Notes under the pieces: model-generated
What the model was told of the DNA's origin: nothing
The model's database searches: none
What the model saw: the letters and a program-made list of their open reading frames with translations, nothing else
NCBI RefSeq assembly: GCF_000758625.1
Contig: NZ_CP009283.1
Coordinates: 6,441,501-6,505,500, forward strand
Source of the DNA: Paenibacillus sp. FSL R7-0273
GTDB taxonomy: Bacteria; Bacillota; Bacilli; Paenibacillales; Paenibacillaceae
Direction: 5' to 3'
Length of the DNA: 64,000 nucleotides
Program-made: the position numbers and the translations under genes
In this document: piece by piece, positions 35,136-44,266 of the stretch
Position numbering within the stretch: the stretch's first letter is position 1
Layout of the letters: every line of letters starts with the position of its first letter

Positions 35136-37046
35136 TCAGCTCTCCAGGGGAATCAGCAGCGTAACCGTCACTCCCTGCCCCTCTTCACTGTGCAAATGCA
35201 GCTCTGTCCCGCTGCTCATCTGCAGCCGCAGCCGGGCCAGCACATTGGACAGGCCGATCGCTTCACGCTCATTACTGCCGCTATACTCAAGTCCGGCGGC
35301 GATTTCCGTCAGCCTCGACTCAGAAATTCCCTTGCCGTTATCCTTGACGACAAGCATCAGCCTGCCCTGCTTATCAAGCGTGCAGGAAATCGTAATCACC
35401 GCCTCGCGGATTCCATCCGCGAACCCGTGCTTGAAGATATTTTCGACAAGCGGCTGCAGGATCATCTTCGGCACGGTAATGTCTAAAGCAGCCTCGCCGG
35501 TCTCGATATAGAGCCGCAGATTCTCGTCGCCGAAGCGTTCAGTCTGCAGAATAACATAGTTCTGCACATGCTCCAGCTCATCCCGCAGCGGAACCCGAGT
35601 CCGCTCCGTATTCATCGAATACCGCATCATGCTGCCGAGTGAGTAGATGAGGTCGTACACCTTCGGCGCATTATAGCGTAAGGACAGGCTGGCAATCGAC
35701 TGCAGGGCATTGTACAGGAAATGCGGATTCACCTGGGCCTGCAGCGCCTTCAGCTGATTGGTTTTATTAGCCAGCTCCAGCTTATATTCCTTGAGAATCA
35801 GATCATTGATGGTGCGGGTCATCCCGTTGATTTTGCGGGTCAACAGACCGAATTCATCCTCACTCTCGGCTTCCACATGAGCGTCCAGCTGGCCGATCTG
35901 CACCTTCTGGGTGAAGGCAATCAGCTTCTTGATCGGTCTGGTGAAGCCGATGGAGATAATGACGGCAACAATCCCGCCGAGAATCAGAAACAGCACGCCT
36001 ATTCCGGCGTTGAACCGGGTGATCACCTTCGCATCCGCATGTAAATCACCGTAGGGCACCAGCTTGATAATACTCCCCTTGAATAAGGGTGCGTCGATCT
36101 GCCGGTACATCACAATCCCCGCAAAACCCTCCTTGTTCCAGCTGAAATGGCCGCTTTCACTGTCCGCCGGCAGCCGGCTCCAGCCTGCTGATACCTGCTT
36201 CCCGATCCATTCCGGATCAGATGAAAATAAGGCCTGCCCCTGCTCATTAAGCACATACAGGCGCTCCGTATCCGAATTGTACATCGACCTCACGATCCCC
36301 TCCAGCTCATGCAGCCGGAAGTCGACCGACAGATCAGCAAGCACCTCGGCGCTTGGCGCCCGGTAGACCGGAAAATGAGCCGTAAAAACCGGCACGGTCC
36401 CTGATTTGAAATTCGGAAAGCCGGATTTCATCCCGTACTGGTGATCCAGATGGGTCACCTCGATAAACGGCCGGTAGGTTCCTCCCGGAACGGCCGAGGG
36501 GACATAGTTGTCCGTTTCACGGCGGAAAAATCCTCCAAGCAGCAGGTTGGACTGCTTCGGCGCCCTTACGTATAAATGAATCTGAAACGTATTCTGGTCC
36601 GAGAGAAACAGATTGTACAGCTGGGTCGAAATCACGGCCCGGGTGTCCGGCGCAGCTGTACCGGCAGGCAGATCATCCGGGTTCTTGGCCGTAAGCAGCG
36701 TTGTATAAAAGGAGCTGGGCACATTGATTCCGCTGTAGAGTGACATCGCCCGCTGGTTCATTCCGCTGAAATAGCTGCGGAGATTGGCTTCGCCGAGCGT
36801 GAGCAGCTTCGTATTCTGTTTTACAGACTGCTCTGTTACGGACTGCTTGGTATAGAGATAGGAGAACGTAACCGAGATTCCCGACGGAATCACGGAGGCC
36901 AGCAGCACAAGCGCCATCAGCCGGGTGCGGATACTGTTTTTCAAGTAGAAACGGCTACGCCGTCCTAAACAGGACGGTATCCGTTTCTGCAGGAAAGATA
37001 AGGATAAAGGATTGCGTGAAAAATATACTTTCTTATCTTTGAACAT
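35136..37046 (-). CDS. YesM-like sensor histidine kinase
   Basis: 636 residues. A TM segment near residues 40-65, a large extracellular sensor (about 70-320), a second TM about 325-350, HAMP (about 350-405), then the His kinase domain with QVNPHFLYNALQSI (phosphorylated His) and an HATPase with VENIFKHG and DNGKGISE. This is the AraC/YesN-paired kinase family that senses sugars or their binding proteins. The SD GGGAGG precedes ATG 37046. The 31-base gap to the regulator supports an operon. Confidence 0.93.
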   Translation of the reverse strand: MFKDKKVYFSRNPLSLSFLQKRIPSCLGRRSRFYLKNSIRTRLMALVLLASVIPSGISVTFSYLYTKQSVTEQSVKQNTKLLTLGEANLRSYFSGMNQRAMSLYSGINVPSSFYTTLLTAKNPDDLPAGTAAPDTRAVISTQLYNLFLSDQNTFQIHLYVRAPKQSNLLLGGFFRRETDNYVPSAVPGGTYRPFIEVTHLDHQYGMKSGFPNFKSGTVPVFTAHFPVYRAPSAEVLADLSVDFRLHELEGIVRSMYNSDTERLYVLNEQGQALFSSDPEWIGKQVSAGWSRLPADSESGHFSWNKEGFAGIVMYRQIDAPLFKGSIIKLVPYGDLHADAKVITRFNAGIGVLFLILGGIVAVIISIGFTRPIKKLIAFTQKVQIGQLDAHVEAESEDEFGLLTRKINGMTRTINDLILKEYKLELANKTNQLKALQAQVNPHFLYNALQSIASLSLRYNAPKVYDLIYSLGSMMRYSMNTERTRVPLRDELEHVQNYVILQTERFGDENLRLYIETGEAALDITVPKMILQPLVENIFKHGFADGIREAVITISCTLDKQGRLMLVVKDNGKGISESRLTEIAAGLEYSGSNEREAIGLSNVLARLRLQMSSGTELHLHSEEGQGVTVTLLIPLES

Positions 37047-37229
37047 AAAGGGCCTCCCGGTAAGTGTTAGGACATCCGTTTTCTTTTGTGAACGCTGTCA
37101 TTTCAATCCCTTCAACCTTCGCAACGACAGCATACACCGAGTTTCGTGCGCAGCGCTACTATGAATTTTTTCCGCCCCTGAAAGGGCGTGCTGCAATATA
37201 ATCCACTTTTCTAAGCATCAAATTGAGTG

Positions 37230-37256
37230 TTGGACCCGCCGGGGGCTTTCTATAAT
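37230..37256 (+). promoter_or_regulatory. Probable promoter of the sugar ABC operon
   Basis: TTGGAC (37230-37235) and TATAAT (37251-37256) have a 15-base spacer, shorter than the 17 of typical sigma-A promoters, so an activator may be needed. It lies 45 bases before the first permease start. Confidence 0.45.
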
Positions 37257-37300
37257 GAAGTCGTGAACCTGTAGAATAACTATACAAAAGGAGACTCCAT

Positions 37301-38191
37301 ATGAGAAAAGCTCTGCGGCTTCAAAGAGGCTGGGGCCAGCAAATTGTGTTCCTCGGACCGTGCCTGCTTTTTTTCCTGACCATTGTGGTTACGCCTTTCT
37401 TCCTTGGCTTCTATTACTCCTCCACGGACTGGAACGGGCTCGATCTGGACAAAGCGGTCTGGACCGGCGCGGCCAACTGGAAACGGATTTTTCTGAATGA
37501 CGATAAGTTCTGGGAATCCCTGCTCTTCACCCTGCGCTTCACGGTTGTATCTGTTGTAGCGGCCAATGCGCTGGCGCTGCTGCTGGCTTTTCTGCTGATG
37601 ACCGCGCTGAAGACCAAAAAGGTGCTGCGGACGATTTTTTTCATGCCTAACGTGATCGGCGGTATTCTGCTCGGGTACATCTGGCAGTTTATTTTCACCA
37701 AAGGCTTCGCCACGATCGGAGAAATTACCGGCATTTCGTTCTTTCAGCTTCCTTGGCTGGGGACACCGGGCACCGGATTCTGGGGACTCGTTATCGTATT
37801 TGTCTGGCAGACTGCAGGCTATATGATGGTTATCTATATCGCGGCCCTGGCCGGAATCCCGAAGGATCTGATTGAAGCAGCCCGGATTGACGGCGCCCGC
37901 GCCCCGCAGCTGTTCAGAAGTGTCTATGTGCCTTTGATCATGCCTGCTATCACGATCTGTCTGTTCCTGACCACCTCTAATGCCTTCAAAATGTTCGATC
38001 TCAACCTGTCGCTTACCAAAGGCGGACCGGGAACCTCTACCCAGTCGCTGGCCTATAACATTTATGCGGAAGCGCTGATCAACAACCGTTACGGGCTGGG
38101 CACCGCAAAGGCACTGCTGTTCTTCGTAGCTGTGTCGCTGATTACCGTTACCCAGGTATGGATCACTAAACGGAAAGAGGTGTCGGCCTAA
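37301..38191 (+). CDS. Carbohydrate ABC permease (MalF/UgpA type)
   Basis: 296 residues, six predicted membrane segments, EAA loop EAARIDGARAPQLFRSVYVPLIMP. Family: carbohydrate uptake CUT1 permeases. The SD AAAGGAG precedes ATG 37301. The stop overlaps the next start (TAATG), showing translational coupling. Substrate unknown; the divergent YesMN pair probably regulates it. Confidence 0.92.
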   Translation: MRKALRLQRGWGQQIVFLGPCLLFFLTIVVTPFFLGFYYSSTDWNGLDLDKAVWTGAANWKRIFLNDDKFWESLLFTLRFTVVSVVAANALALLLAFLLMTALKTKKVLRTIFFMPNVIGGILLGYIWQFIFTKGFATIGEITGISFFQLPWLGTPGTGFWGLVIVFVWQTAGYMMVIYIAALAGIPKDLIEAARIDGARAPQLFRSVYVPLIMPAITICLFLTTSNAFKMFDLNLSLTKGGPGTSTQSLAYNIYAEALINNRYGLGTAKALLFFVAVSLITVTQVWITKRKEVSA

Positions 38192-39027
38192 TGGACACAA
38201 GCAGATACCGTCCGAAGCATTTTGTACTGGAGATTGCGGCTATTCTTCTGGCCCTCGTCTTCCTGTCGCCGTTCTATCTGGTGCTGAGCAACTCTGTCAA
38301 AAGCCTTAAGGAAATCCTGCTCGATGCCGCCTCCTTCCCGCTGGTCTACCATTGGGATAATTACGCCAAGGTGTGGGATGCGATTGATTTTCCGCAGGCG
38401 TTCTGGAATTCTTTATCGATTACGGTGCTGAGCGTTATCTTTATCGTGCTGTTCAGCTCTATGGCGGCATACCAGATAGTCAGAAAACCGTCGCGGTTCA
38501 ACAGCTTTGTGTTCCTGCTGCTGGTGTCGGCGATGATTATTCCCTTTCAGTCCCTGATGCTGCAGCTGGTCCGGGTAACCAGCATGCTGGAGCTGCGAGG
38601 TGAGCTGTACGGCATTGTGGCCTGTTATCTCGGCTTCGGTATGCCGCTGTCAGTCTTTCTGTTCCACGGTTTTATCAAAAGCGTGCCTTATGAGCTTGAG
38701 GAGGCTGCCCGGGTCGACGGCTCCAACCCTTACGGTGTGTTCTTCCGGATTGTATTCCCGCTCCTGCTGCCGATCATTGTGACTGTCATCATTCTCAATA
38801 CGCTATGGATCTGGAACGACTACCTGCTGCCGGTGCTGGTAATCGGGGGCAATAAGGACCTGACCACCCTGCCGGTGGCGGTTACGAAATTCTTCGGGCA
38901 ATACACGAAAAAGTGGGACCTTGCGCTTGCGGGACTGGTCATGGCGATTACGCCGATTCTGCTGTTCTTCCTGGCGCTGCAGCGTTATATTGTGGAAGGT
39001 GTAACCGCCGGCTCCGTTAAGGGATAA
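38191..39027 (+). CDS. Carbohydrate ABC permease (MalG/UgpE type)
   Basis: 278 residues, six membrane segments, EAA loop EEAARVDGSNPYGVFFRIVFPLLLP. Forms the heterodimeric channel with the preceding permease. The start A is the last base of the previous stop. No ATPase gene is in the cluster; CUT1 systems in these bacteria usually share a common MsmX-type ATPase. Confidence 0.93.
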   Translation: MDTSRYRPKHFVLEIAAILLALVFLSPFYLVLSNSVKSLKEILLDAASFPLVYHWDNYAKVWDAIDFPQAFWNSLSITVLSVIFIVLFSSMAAYQIVRKPSRFNSFVFLLLVSAMIIPFQSLMLQLVRVTSMLELRGELYGIVACYLGFGMPLSVFLFHGFIKSVPYELEEAARVDGSNPYGVFFRIVFPLLLPIIVTVIILNTLWIWNDYLLPVLVIGGNKDLTTLPVAVTKFFGQYTKKWDLALAGLVMAITPILLFFLALQRYIVEGVTAGSVKG

Positions 39028-39148
39028 CGTGGTGCATAATCACAGGCTGCAACAATATCCACTTTTTCGAGCAAAATATTAAGTGTAAGTGAACATCCGG
39101 ATGCTATACGATCTAGTTGCAGGAACCACAGACCAGGGAGGTTATTCT

Positions 39149-40453
39149 ATGAAAAGAAAGCTTGCGTTGATTATGGCAACCGTTTGCACTCTGATTGTAG
39201 CAGGCTGCGGCAACAACGGCGGCAATAATGCGGGCAATGGCGGAGCTGCAACCAACGCTCCAAAAGAGAATGCTGCTGAAGCAACGGCGGCTCCCGCCAA
39301 AGATGTGACGATCAAAATGTTCCAGTTCAAGGTTGAAATCGCCGAGCAGCTGAATGCACTGGCCGAAGAATATGAGAAGGAAACCGGCGTGAAGGTTGAA
39401 GTGGAAACGCACGGCGGCGGTGAAGACTACGGCGCGCTGCTGAAGGCTGAAATTGCTTCCGGCTCTGAACCGGAAATCTTCAACAACGGCGGCTATACCG
39501 CACTGGTTCCTTACATGGACCGCGCCACCGACTTGTCCGACCAGCCCTGGGCGGCCAAGCTGATTCCAACCTCCAAAGCTCCGGCTACGGTTGACGGCAA
39601 GCTATATGGGATGCCGATGAACGTTGAAGGCTACGGACTTATTTATAACAAGGATTTGTTTGAACAGGCCGGCATTACTGAAGAGCCTAAAACCCTGACT
39701 CAGCTCAAGGACGCTGCCGCCAAGCTCAAAGCCGCCGGCATCACTCCTTTTGAGGCAACCAATGAATGGTGGTCAATGGGGATTCACCTCGTTAACGTAG
39801 GCCTGGCCCACCAGCCTGATCCGAAGCAGTTCATCGAGGATGTCAAAGCAGGCACGCAAACGATTAAGGGCAATGCCGTATTCGAGCAGTGGCTGGATCT
39901 CGTGGATGTGATCTTCGACAACGCCCAGGACAACAAAATGACCACCGACTACGCTACACAGGTTGCCGAATTCGCCTCCGGCAAAGCAGCCATGATGCTG
40001 CAGGGCAACTGGACCCAGGGCGATATCGATAAAATCGATCCGGCGCTGAACCTCGGCCTCCTCCCGCTGCCGATCAATGATGAAGAAGGCACCATCCTCG
40101 TCGGCGTGCCGAACAACTATATCGTGAACAGCAAATCCGCACATCCCGAGGAAGCAAAAGCCTTCCTGAACTGGCTTGTCACCTCGGAAACCGGCCAGAA
40201 GTATCTGACCAAGGAATTCAAATTCATTCCGGCGGAAACAGACATCGCTGCTGACGCTGCTGACATCGGCCAGGTCGCTGTTGCCGTGCAGGAGAAATCG
40301 GCTACCGCACTCGGCTGGAACTGGGATATGTTCCCTGACGGCGTAACCCAGGGCTTCGGCGCTGCGATGCAGGAATACCTCGGTGAGCAGATCGACCGCG
40401 GCCAGCTGCTGGAGAAGCTGGATAAAGCGGTGCAGGATATTGTGAAGCAATAG
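39149..40453 (+). CDS. Sugar-binding lipoprotein of the CUT1 transporter
   Basis: 434 residues. Lipoprotein signal with lipobox VAGCG (Cys about residue 20), Asn/Gly/Ala-rich linker, then an extracellular solute-binding protein family 1 body with GIPM-like hinge (YGMPMNVEGYGLIYNKDLF) and ASGKAAMMLQGNW. The start at 39149 has GGGAGG; upstream in-frame ATGs lack an SD. It lies after the permeases with a 120-base gap, an order less common than SBP-first. Substrate unknown. Confidence 0.92.
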   Translation: MKRKLALIMATVCTLIVAGCGNNGGNNAGNGGAATNAPKENAAEATAAPAKDVTIKMFQFKVEIAEQLNALAEEYEKETGVKVEVETHGGGEDYGALLKAEIASGSEPEIFNNGGYTALVPYMDRATDLSDQPWAAKLIPTSKAPATVDGKLYGMPMNVEGYGLIYNKDLFEQAGITEEPKTLTQLKDAAAKLKAAGITPFEATNEWWSMGIHLVNVGLAHQPDPKQFIEDVKAGTQTIKGNAVFEQWLDLVDVIFDNAQDNKMTTDYATQVAEFASGKAAMMLQGNWTQGDIDKIDPALNLGLLPLPINDEEGTILVGVPNNYIVNSKSAHPEEAKAFLNWLVTSETGQKYLTKEFKFIPAETDIAADAADIGQVAVAVQEKSATALGWNWDMFPDGVTQGFGAAMQEYLGEQIDRGQLLEKLDKAVQDIVKQ

Positions 40454-40468
40454 ATCATCGGGTTATGC

Positions 40469-40516
40469 AAAAGCACCTTCAAAACCGCCCAGGCGGGATT
40501 GAAGGTGCTTTTTTTG
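40469..40516. terminator. Bidirectional intrinsic terminator between the sugar operon and mntH
   Basis: AAAGCACCTTCAA pairs with TTGAAGGTGCTTT and is followed by a U-run on the + strand and As/Ts on the other. Convergent genes flank it. Confidence 0.9.
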
Positions 40517-40528
40517 AGCAGGCTGTAT

Positions 40529-41824
40529 TTAAACGAACATTTCTACGATCAGGAACAGGTTCAGCGCGACTACCAGCGCGGAGATCAACCAGCCGAGTAT
40601 AGTCGTAATCCGGCGGTTAACCAGCCCATGCATAATCTTGCGGTTGCTGGTGAAGATGACCAGCGGAATAAGTGCAAAGGCAATCCCGAACGACAGCACG
40701 ACCTGGCTCATGACCAGCGCGCTTGTGGCGTTGATGCCGAAGGCGATGATCGCCAGCGGTGGAATAATCGTAATCGCCCGCCGCAGATACAGGTTGATTC
40801 TCTTGTTGATGAAGCCCTGCATGACCACATCTCCGGCCATTGTGCCCACAGAGGAGCTGGATAAGCCGGCAATCAGCAGGCCCAGGCCAAAGGCAACCGC
40901 CGTAACCGGTCCGGCCAGGCTGCTAAATTGTGCGAAGGCGACATCGAGGTCCTCGACTACCAGCCCGTTTTTGAAGAACAAGGCAGCAGCTACAATAACC
41001 ATTGCCATATTCACAGCCCCTGCGATCACCATCGCAATGACAATATCAATCATTTCCCATTTAAAAATCTGCTTCTTCTGCTTCTCGTCTACTCCGACCA
41101 CCCGGCTCTGGGTCAGCGAGGAATGAAGATAAATCGCATGCGGCATAACGGTTGCCCCGAGAATACCTGCGGCCAGCAGCACGCTGTCTACCCCCTGAAA
41201 TGCCGGAGTGAAGATTCCGGCGACTACCGCCCCGGCATCCGGCTTCGCCATTATGACCTGGAAGGCAAAAGCCAAGACGACGACCATTACCATCGAGGCA
41301 ATCCCTGCCTCCAGACTCCGGTAACCCCGGCGCTGCAGCTCCAGTATAGCGAATGAGCCTGCAGCTGTAATGAGTGCAGCCGGCAGCATCGGAATGCCAA
41401 ACAGCAGGTATAAGCCGAGTGCCGCTCCTATAAACTCCGCCAAATCTGTAGCTATTATGACAAGCTCACTTTGAATCCATAAAAAGATGGCTGCCCCCTT
41501 CGGAAACTGCTCCCGTGCCACCTCAGGCAGGTTCTTGCCGGTAGCGATGCCGAGCTTGGCGGATAATGCCTGAATCAGCACAGCCATCAGGTTCGAGGCG
41601 GCAATGACCCAGAGGAGCAGATAACCGTATTTCGAGCCGGCCGTAATATTCGTGGCGAAGTTCCCCGGGTCGAGGTACGCTACTGAAGCAATAAAAGCCG
41701 GACCCAGGAACGGCAGCAGCCGCTTCAGCCCTTTTACATCCCCGTTTAATACGGCCTGTGCTGTAACTTTATTCTGTTTAGCCTTTATGATCTTGGGTGC
41801 CTCCACCGCTGTCTGCTCGATCAT
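40529..41824 (-). CDS. mntH: NRAMP divalent metal (Mn2+) transporter
   Basis: 431 residues, about 11 membrane segments. The metal-site motif AYLDPGNFATN in TM1 and MPHAIYLHS in TM6 are the NRAMP signatures. It imports Mn(II) (and other divalent metals) with protons. The SD GGAGGGATTAAC precedes the ATG. A MntR-like operator lies 80-105 bases upstream, consistent with repression by Mn-loaded MntR. Confidence 0.96.
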   Translation of the reverse strand: MIEQTAVEAPKIIKAKQNKVTAQAVLNGDVKGLKRLLPFLGPAFIASVAYLDPGNFATNITAGSKYGYLLLWVIAASNLMAVLIQALSAKLGIATGKNLPEVAREQFPKGAAIFLWIQSELVIIATDLAEFIGAALGLYLLFGIPMLPAALITAAGSFAILELQRRGYRSLEAGIASMVMVVVLAFAFQVIMAKPDAGAVVAGIFTPAFQGVDSVLLAAGILGATVMPHAIYLHSSLTQSRVVGVDEKQKKQIFKWEMIDIVIAMVIAGAVNMAMVIVAAALFFKNGLVVEDLDVAFAQFSSLAGPVTAVAFGLGLLIAGLSSSSVGTMAGDVVMQGFINKRINLYLRRAITIIPPLAIIAFGINATSALVMSQVVLSFGIAFALIPLVIFTSNRKIMHGLVNRRITTILGWLISALVVALNLFLIVEMFV

Positions 41825-41904
41825 GTTAATCCCTCCTTGTGCCTGGAAAATTGTCTATATCAACGAAATGTTGTCTCAACACCGAAAATTTGTCTTCGTG
41901 CACT

Positions 41905-41926
41905 AAAGTTTCCCTCAGGCAACTTT
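41905..41926 (-). promoter_or_regulatory. MntR-like operator upstream of mntH
   Basis: On the - strand AGTTGCCTGAGGGAAACT resembles the Bacillus MntR box (AGTTTGCCTTAAGGAAACT) in both half-sites. It lies about 85 bases before the mntH start, in the expected promoter zone. Confidence 0.7.
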
Positions 41927-42040
41927 TACTTTACAATTATTATATTCCTCCTTTTGAAAAATGTAAATGTAATTTTCATGGTTCGCCTTCCGTTTGCATA
42001 CATAAGTACAATTACCGCGATTACGGGTTTGGCAATCAGC

Positions 42041-42081
42041 AAAAAAAAAGACAGAAACCGGGGATCTCCCGTTTTCCGTCC
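42041..42081 (-). terminator. Intrinsic terminator after glnS
   Basis: On the - strand GACGGAAAACGGG pairs with CCCGGTTTCTGTC across a short loop and is followed by eight or more Us. Confidence 0.8.
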
Positions 42082-42146
42082 CAAGTCTCACCAGGTGTCA
42101 TTCTTCCGCTTAGGCAGCGCTTATCCGGTAAAAGCTTATCCCCGTC

Positions 42147-43859
42147 CTACTTCTTCCCCTTCCACCCGTCCTTTAGCGGTACGATCCGGTTGAAGACCAG
42201 GCGGTCACGGCTGCATAGCTTGTTGTCAGAGGTGAAATAGCCGTGGCGGATGAACTGGAATCGTTCAAGGCCAAGCGCTTTAAGCACATACGGCTCGGCC
42301 AGGCAGTGCTCCAAGGTCCGGATGGAATTGGGATTGATAACATCCTCCCAGGCTTCACTCTCATCCTTCGGCCCATCGTTGTCCATCAGCAGCTGCTCAT
42401 ACACATTCACTTCAGCGGGCACTGCATGGCTGGCGGACACCCAGTGGATTGTCCCTTTGACCTTCCGGCCGCTCATGGCACTGCCGCTCTTTGTTTCCTC
42501 ATCATAGGTGCAGCGCAGCTCGCTTATCTCCCCGGTGAGCGAATCCTTGATCACTTCGTTGCACTTGATGATATAGGCTCCCTTTAAGCGCACTTCACCG
42601 CCTGGAATCAGCCGCCTGAAGCCCGGCACCGGCTGCTCCATAAAGTCATCACGTTCAATATAGAGGACGCTGCTGAAGGGTACCTCTCTTGTACCCAGCT
42701 CCGCATTTTCACTGTTGTTATCCAGACACAGCAGCTCTGTCTCAGTTCCGGTATAGTTGGTGATCACTACCTTGAGCGGTTCAAGCACAGCCATCACGGC
42801 TGGCACACTGCCCTTCAGATCCTGTCTCAGCACATGCTCCAGCAGCGAAAAGTCCACCATCGACTGGCTTCTGACCATCCCGATCTCTGTAACAAACCGC
42901 TTGATGCTTTCCGGGGTAAAGCCCCGTCTGCGCAGCCCGCGCAGTGTCGGCAGCCGCGGATCATCCCAGCCGTCCACATGGCCGCCGGCCACCAGCTGGC
43001 GGAGGTATCTTTTACTGGTAACGACTCCGGTCAGGTTGACTCTGCCGAATTCCCTCTGCCGCGGCGGCTCGGAAATGTCCAGTTCATTCAGCACCCATTC
43101 GTACAGCGGCCGGTGGTCCTTGAACTCCAGCGAGCACAACGAATGGGTTACTCCTTCTATAGCATCCTGTATCGGATGGGCAAAGTCATACATCGGGTAG
43201 ACACACCATTCTTCTCCCGTCCGGTAATGCGGCGCATGAATGATTCTATAGAGAACCGGGTCACGGAGGTTGATGTTAGGCGAGCCCATATCGATTTTGG
43301 CCCGGAGCACCATCGCCCCATTTGGGTATCCGCCTTGCCGCATTCCGGCAAACAAAGCCAGATTCTCCTCTACGGGGCGGTTACGGTACGGGCTGTTCTT
43401 GCCCGGCTGCGTTAATGTGCCCCTGTAGGCGGCAACTTCATCGGGTGCCAGCTCACAGACATAGGCTTTTCCCTTGCGGATCAGGGTCACTGCACTTTCA
43501 TAGATCTGCTCCGAATAATCGGAGCCGTAATAAATGTGCTCCCCCGGACTACAGCCCAGCCAATCCAGATCCTCAATGATCGCGTTCACGTATTCCATGT
43601 CCTCTTTTAACGGATTGGTATCATCAAAACGCAAATGGAACCTACCGCCGAATTTACGGGCCAGATCATAGCTGGTACGGATGGCAAACGCGCTGCCGAT
43701 ATGAAGATAGCCGTTAGGCTCTGGAGGAAACCGGGTGCAGATTTCCCTGCTGAACACTCCGCTCTCCACATCCTCCCTGATCAGCCTTTCCATAAAATTC
43801 TCACCGGCTGCTTCTGCGTCCTCCAAAGCCGCACCTGTATCAATAGAAATATCCTTCAT
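42147..43859 (-). CDS. glnS: Glutaminyl-tRNA synthetase
   Basis: 570 residues, the length of bacterial GlnRS. It charges tRNA-Gln directly. The class I signature FPPEPNGYLHIGSA (HIGH variant, residues 45-58) and the KMSKS variant VVTSKRYLRQLV are visible; the C-terminal anticodon-binding beta-barrels follow. The start at 43859 has AGGAGG; an in-frame ATG 78 bases upstream lacks an SD and would lie in the T-box terminator region. Most Bacillota lack GlnRS and use GluRS plus GatCAB, so this gene is likely an ancient transfer. Its leader carries a Gln T-box. Confidence 0.95.
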   Translation of the reverse strand: MKDISIDTGAALEDAEAAGENFMERLIREDVESGVFSREICTRFPPEPNGYLHIGSAFAIRTSYDLARKFGGRFHLRFDDTNPLKEDMEYVNAIIEDLDWLGCSPGEHIYYGSDYSEQIYESAVTLIRKGKAYVCELAPDEVAAYRGTLTQPGKNSPYRNRPVEENLALFAGMRQGGYPNGAMVLRAKIDMGSPNINLRDPVLYRIIHAPHYRTGEEWCVYPMYDFAHPIQDAIEGVTHSLCSLEFKDHRPLYEWVLNELDISEPPRQREFGRVNLTGVVTSKRYLRQLVAGGHVDGWDDPRLPTLRGLRRRGFTPESIKRFVTEIGMVRSQSMVDFSLLEHVLRQDLKGSVPAVMAVLEPLKVVITNYTGTETELLCLDNNSENAELGTREVPFSSVLYIERDDFMEQPVPGFRRLIPGGEVRLKGAYIIKCNEVIKDSLTGEISELRCTYDEETKSGSAMSGRKVKGTIHWVSASHAVPAEVNVYEQLLMDNDGPKDESEAWEDVINPNSIRTLEHCLAEPYVLKALGLERFQFIRHGYFTSDNKLCSRDRLVFNRIVPLKDGWKGKK

Positions 43860-43924
43860 CCTGATAACCTCCTGTGGATTGGTACAATCTCCGCTTATTG
43901 AATTTCTCTGGTCAACAAAAAAGA

Positions 43925-44215
43925 ACCCCACCCCCAAGACTGCTTAGTCTTGGGGACGAGATTCTCGCGGTACCACCCCAGGTTCATTAATATGTCGCCA
44001 TATTAATCTCATCAAGTACGGCATTGTCCGCAGACCTGCGGCAGCAAGGCTTATACTCTAGCTCTGTAACAGGAGCTCCTGTCGTACCATCCCGGACTTG
44101 CTTAGTTCCGGTACGCCGCTCAGAGGCTTGTTTCAATACAGCAGTCCCTGCCCCTTTTCACCGTCCGGGGCTCTCTGTGAAGGACTGCTCGCATCTACTC
44201 TTCTCGTCATCGCGT
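43925..44215 (-). promoter_or_regulatory. T-box riboswitch with Gln specifier (CAA) upstream of glnS
   Basis: Reading the - strand, GATGACGAGAAGAGTAGATG is at the base of Stem I, the specifier side TTGAAACAAGCC places CAA after GAA-N, and the antiterminator core GGGGTGGTACCGCGAGA is near 43966-43982. The terminator stem CCCCAAGACTAAGCAGTCTTGGGG is followed by GGTGGGGTTCTTTTT. CAA is a Gln codon, matching the downstream gene, which confirms the reading. Confidence 0.9.
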
Positions 44216-44266
44216 TTCATTATTGGCTCTAGGATAACAAATCAATCTGCCGCTGTAAAGCCGCCG

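Noticed and set aside
43860..43937. N-terminal extension of GlnRS
   Set aside because: No SD, and the region overlaps the T-box terminator; the start at 43859 has an ideal SD.
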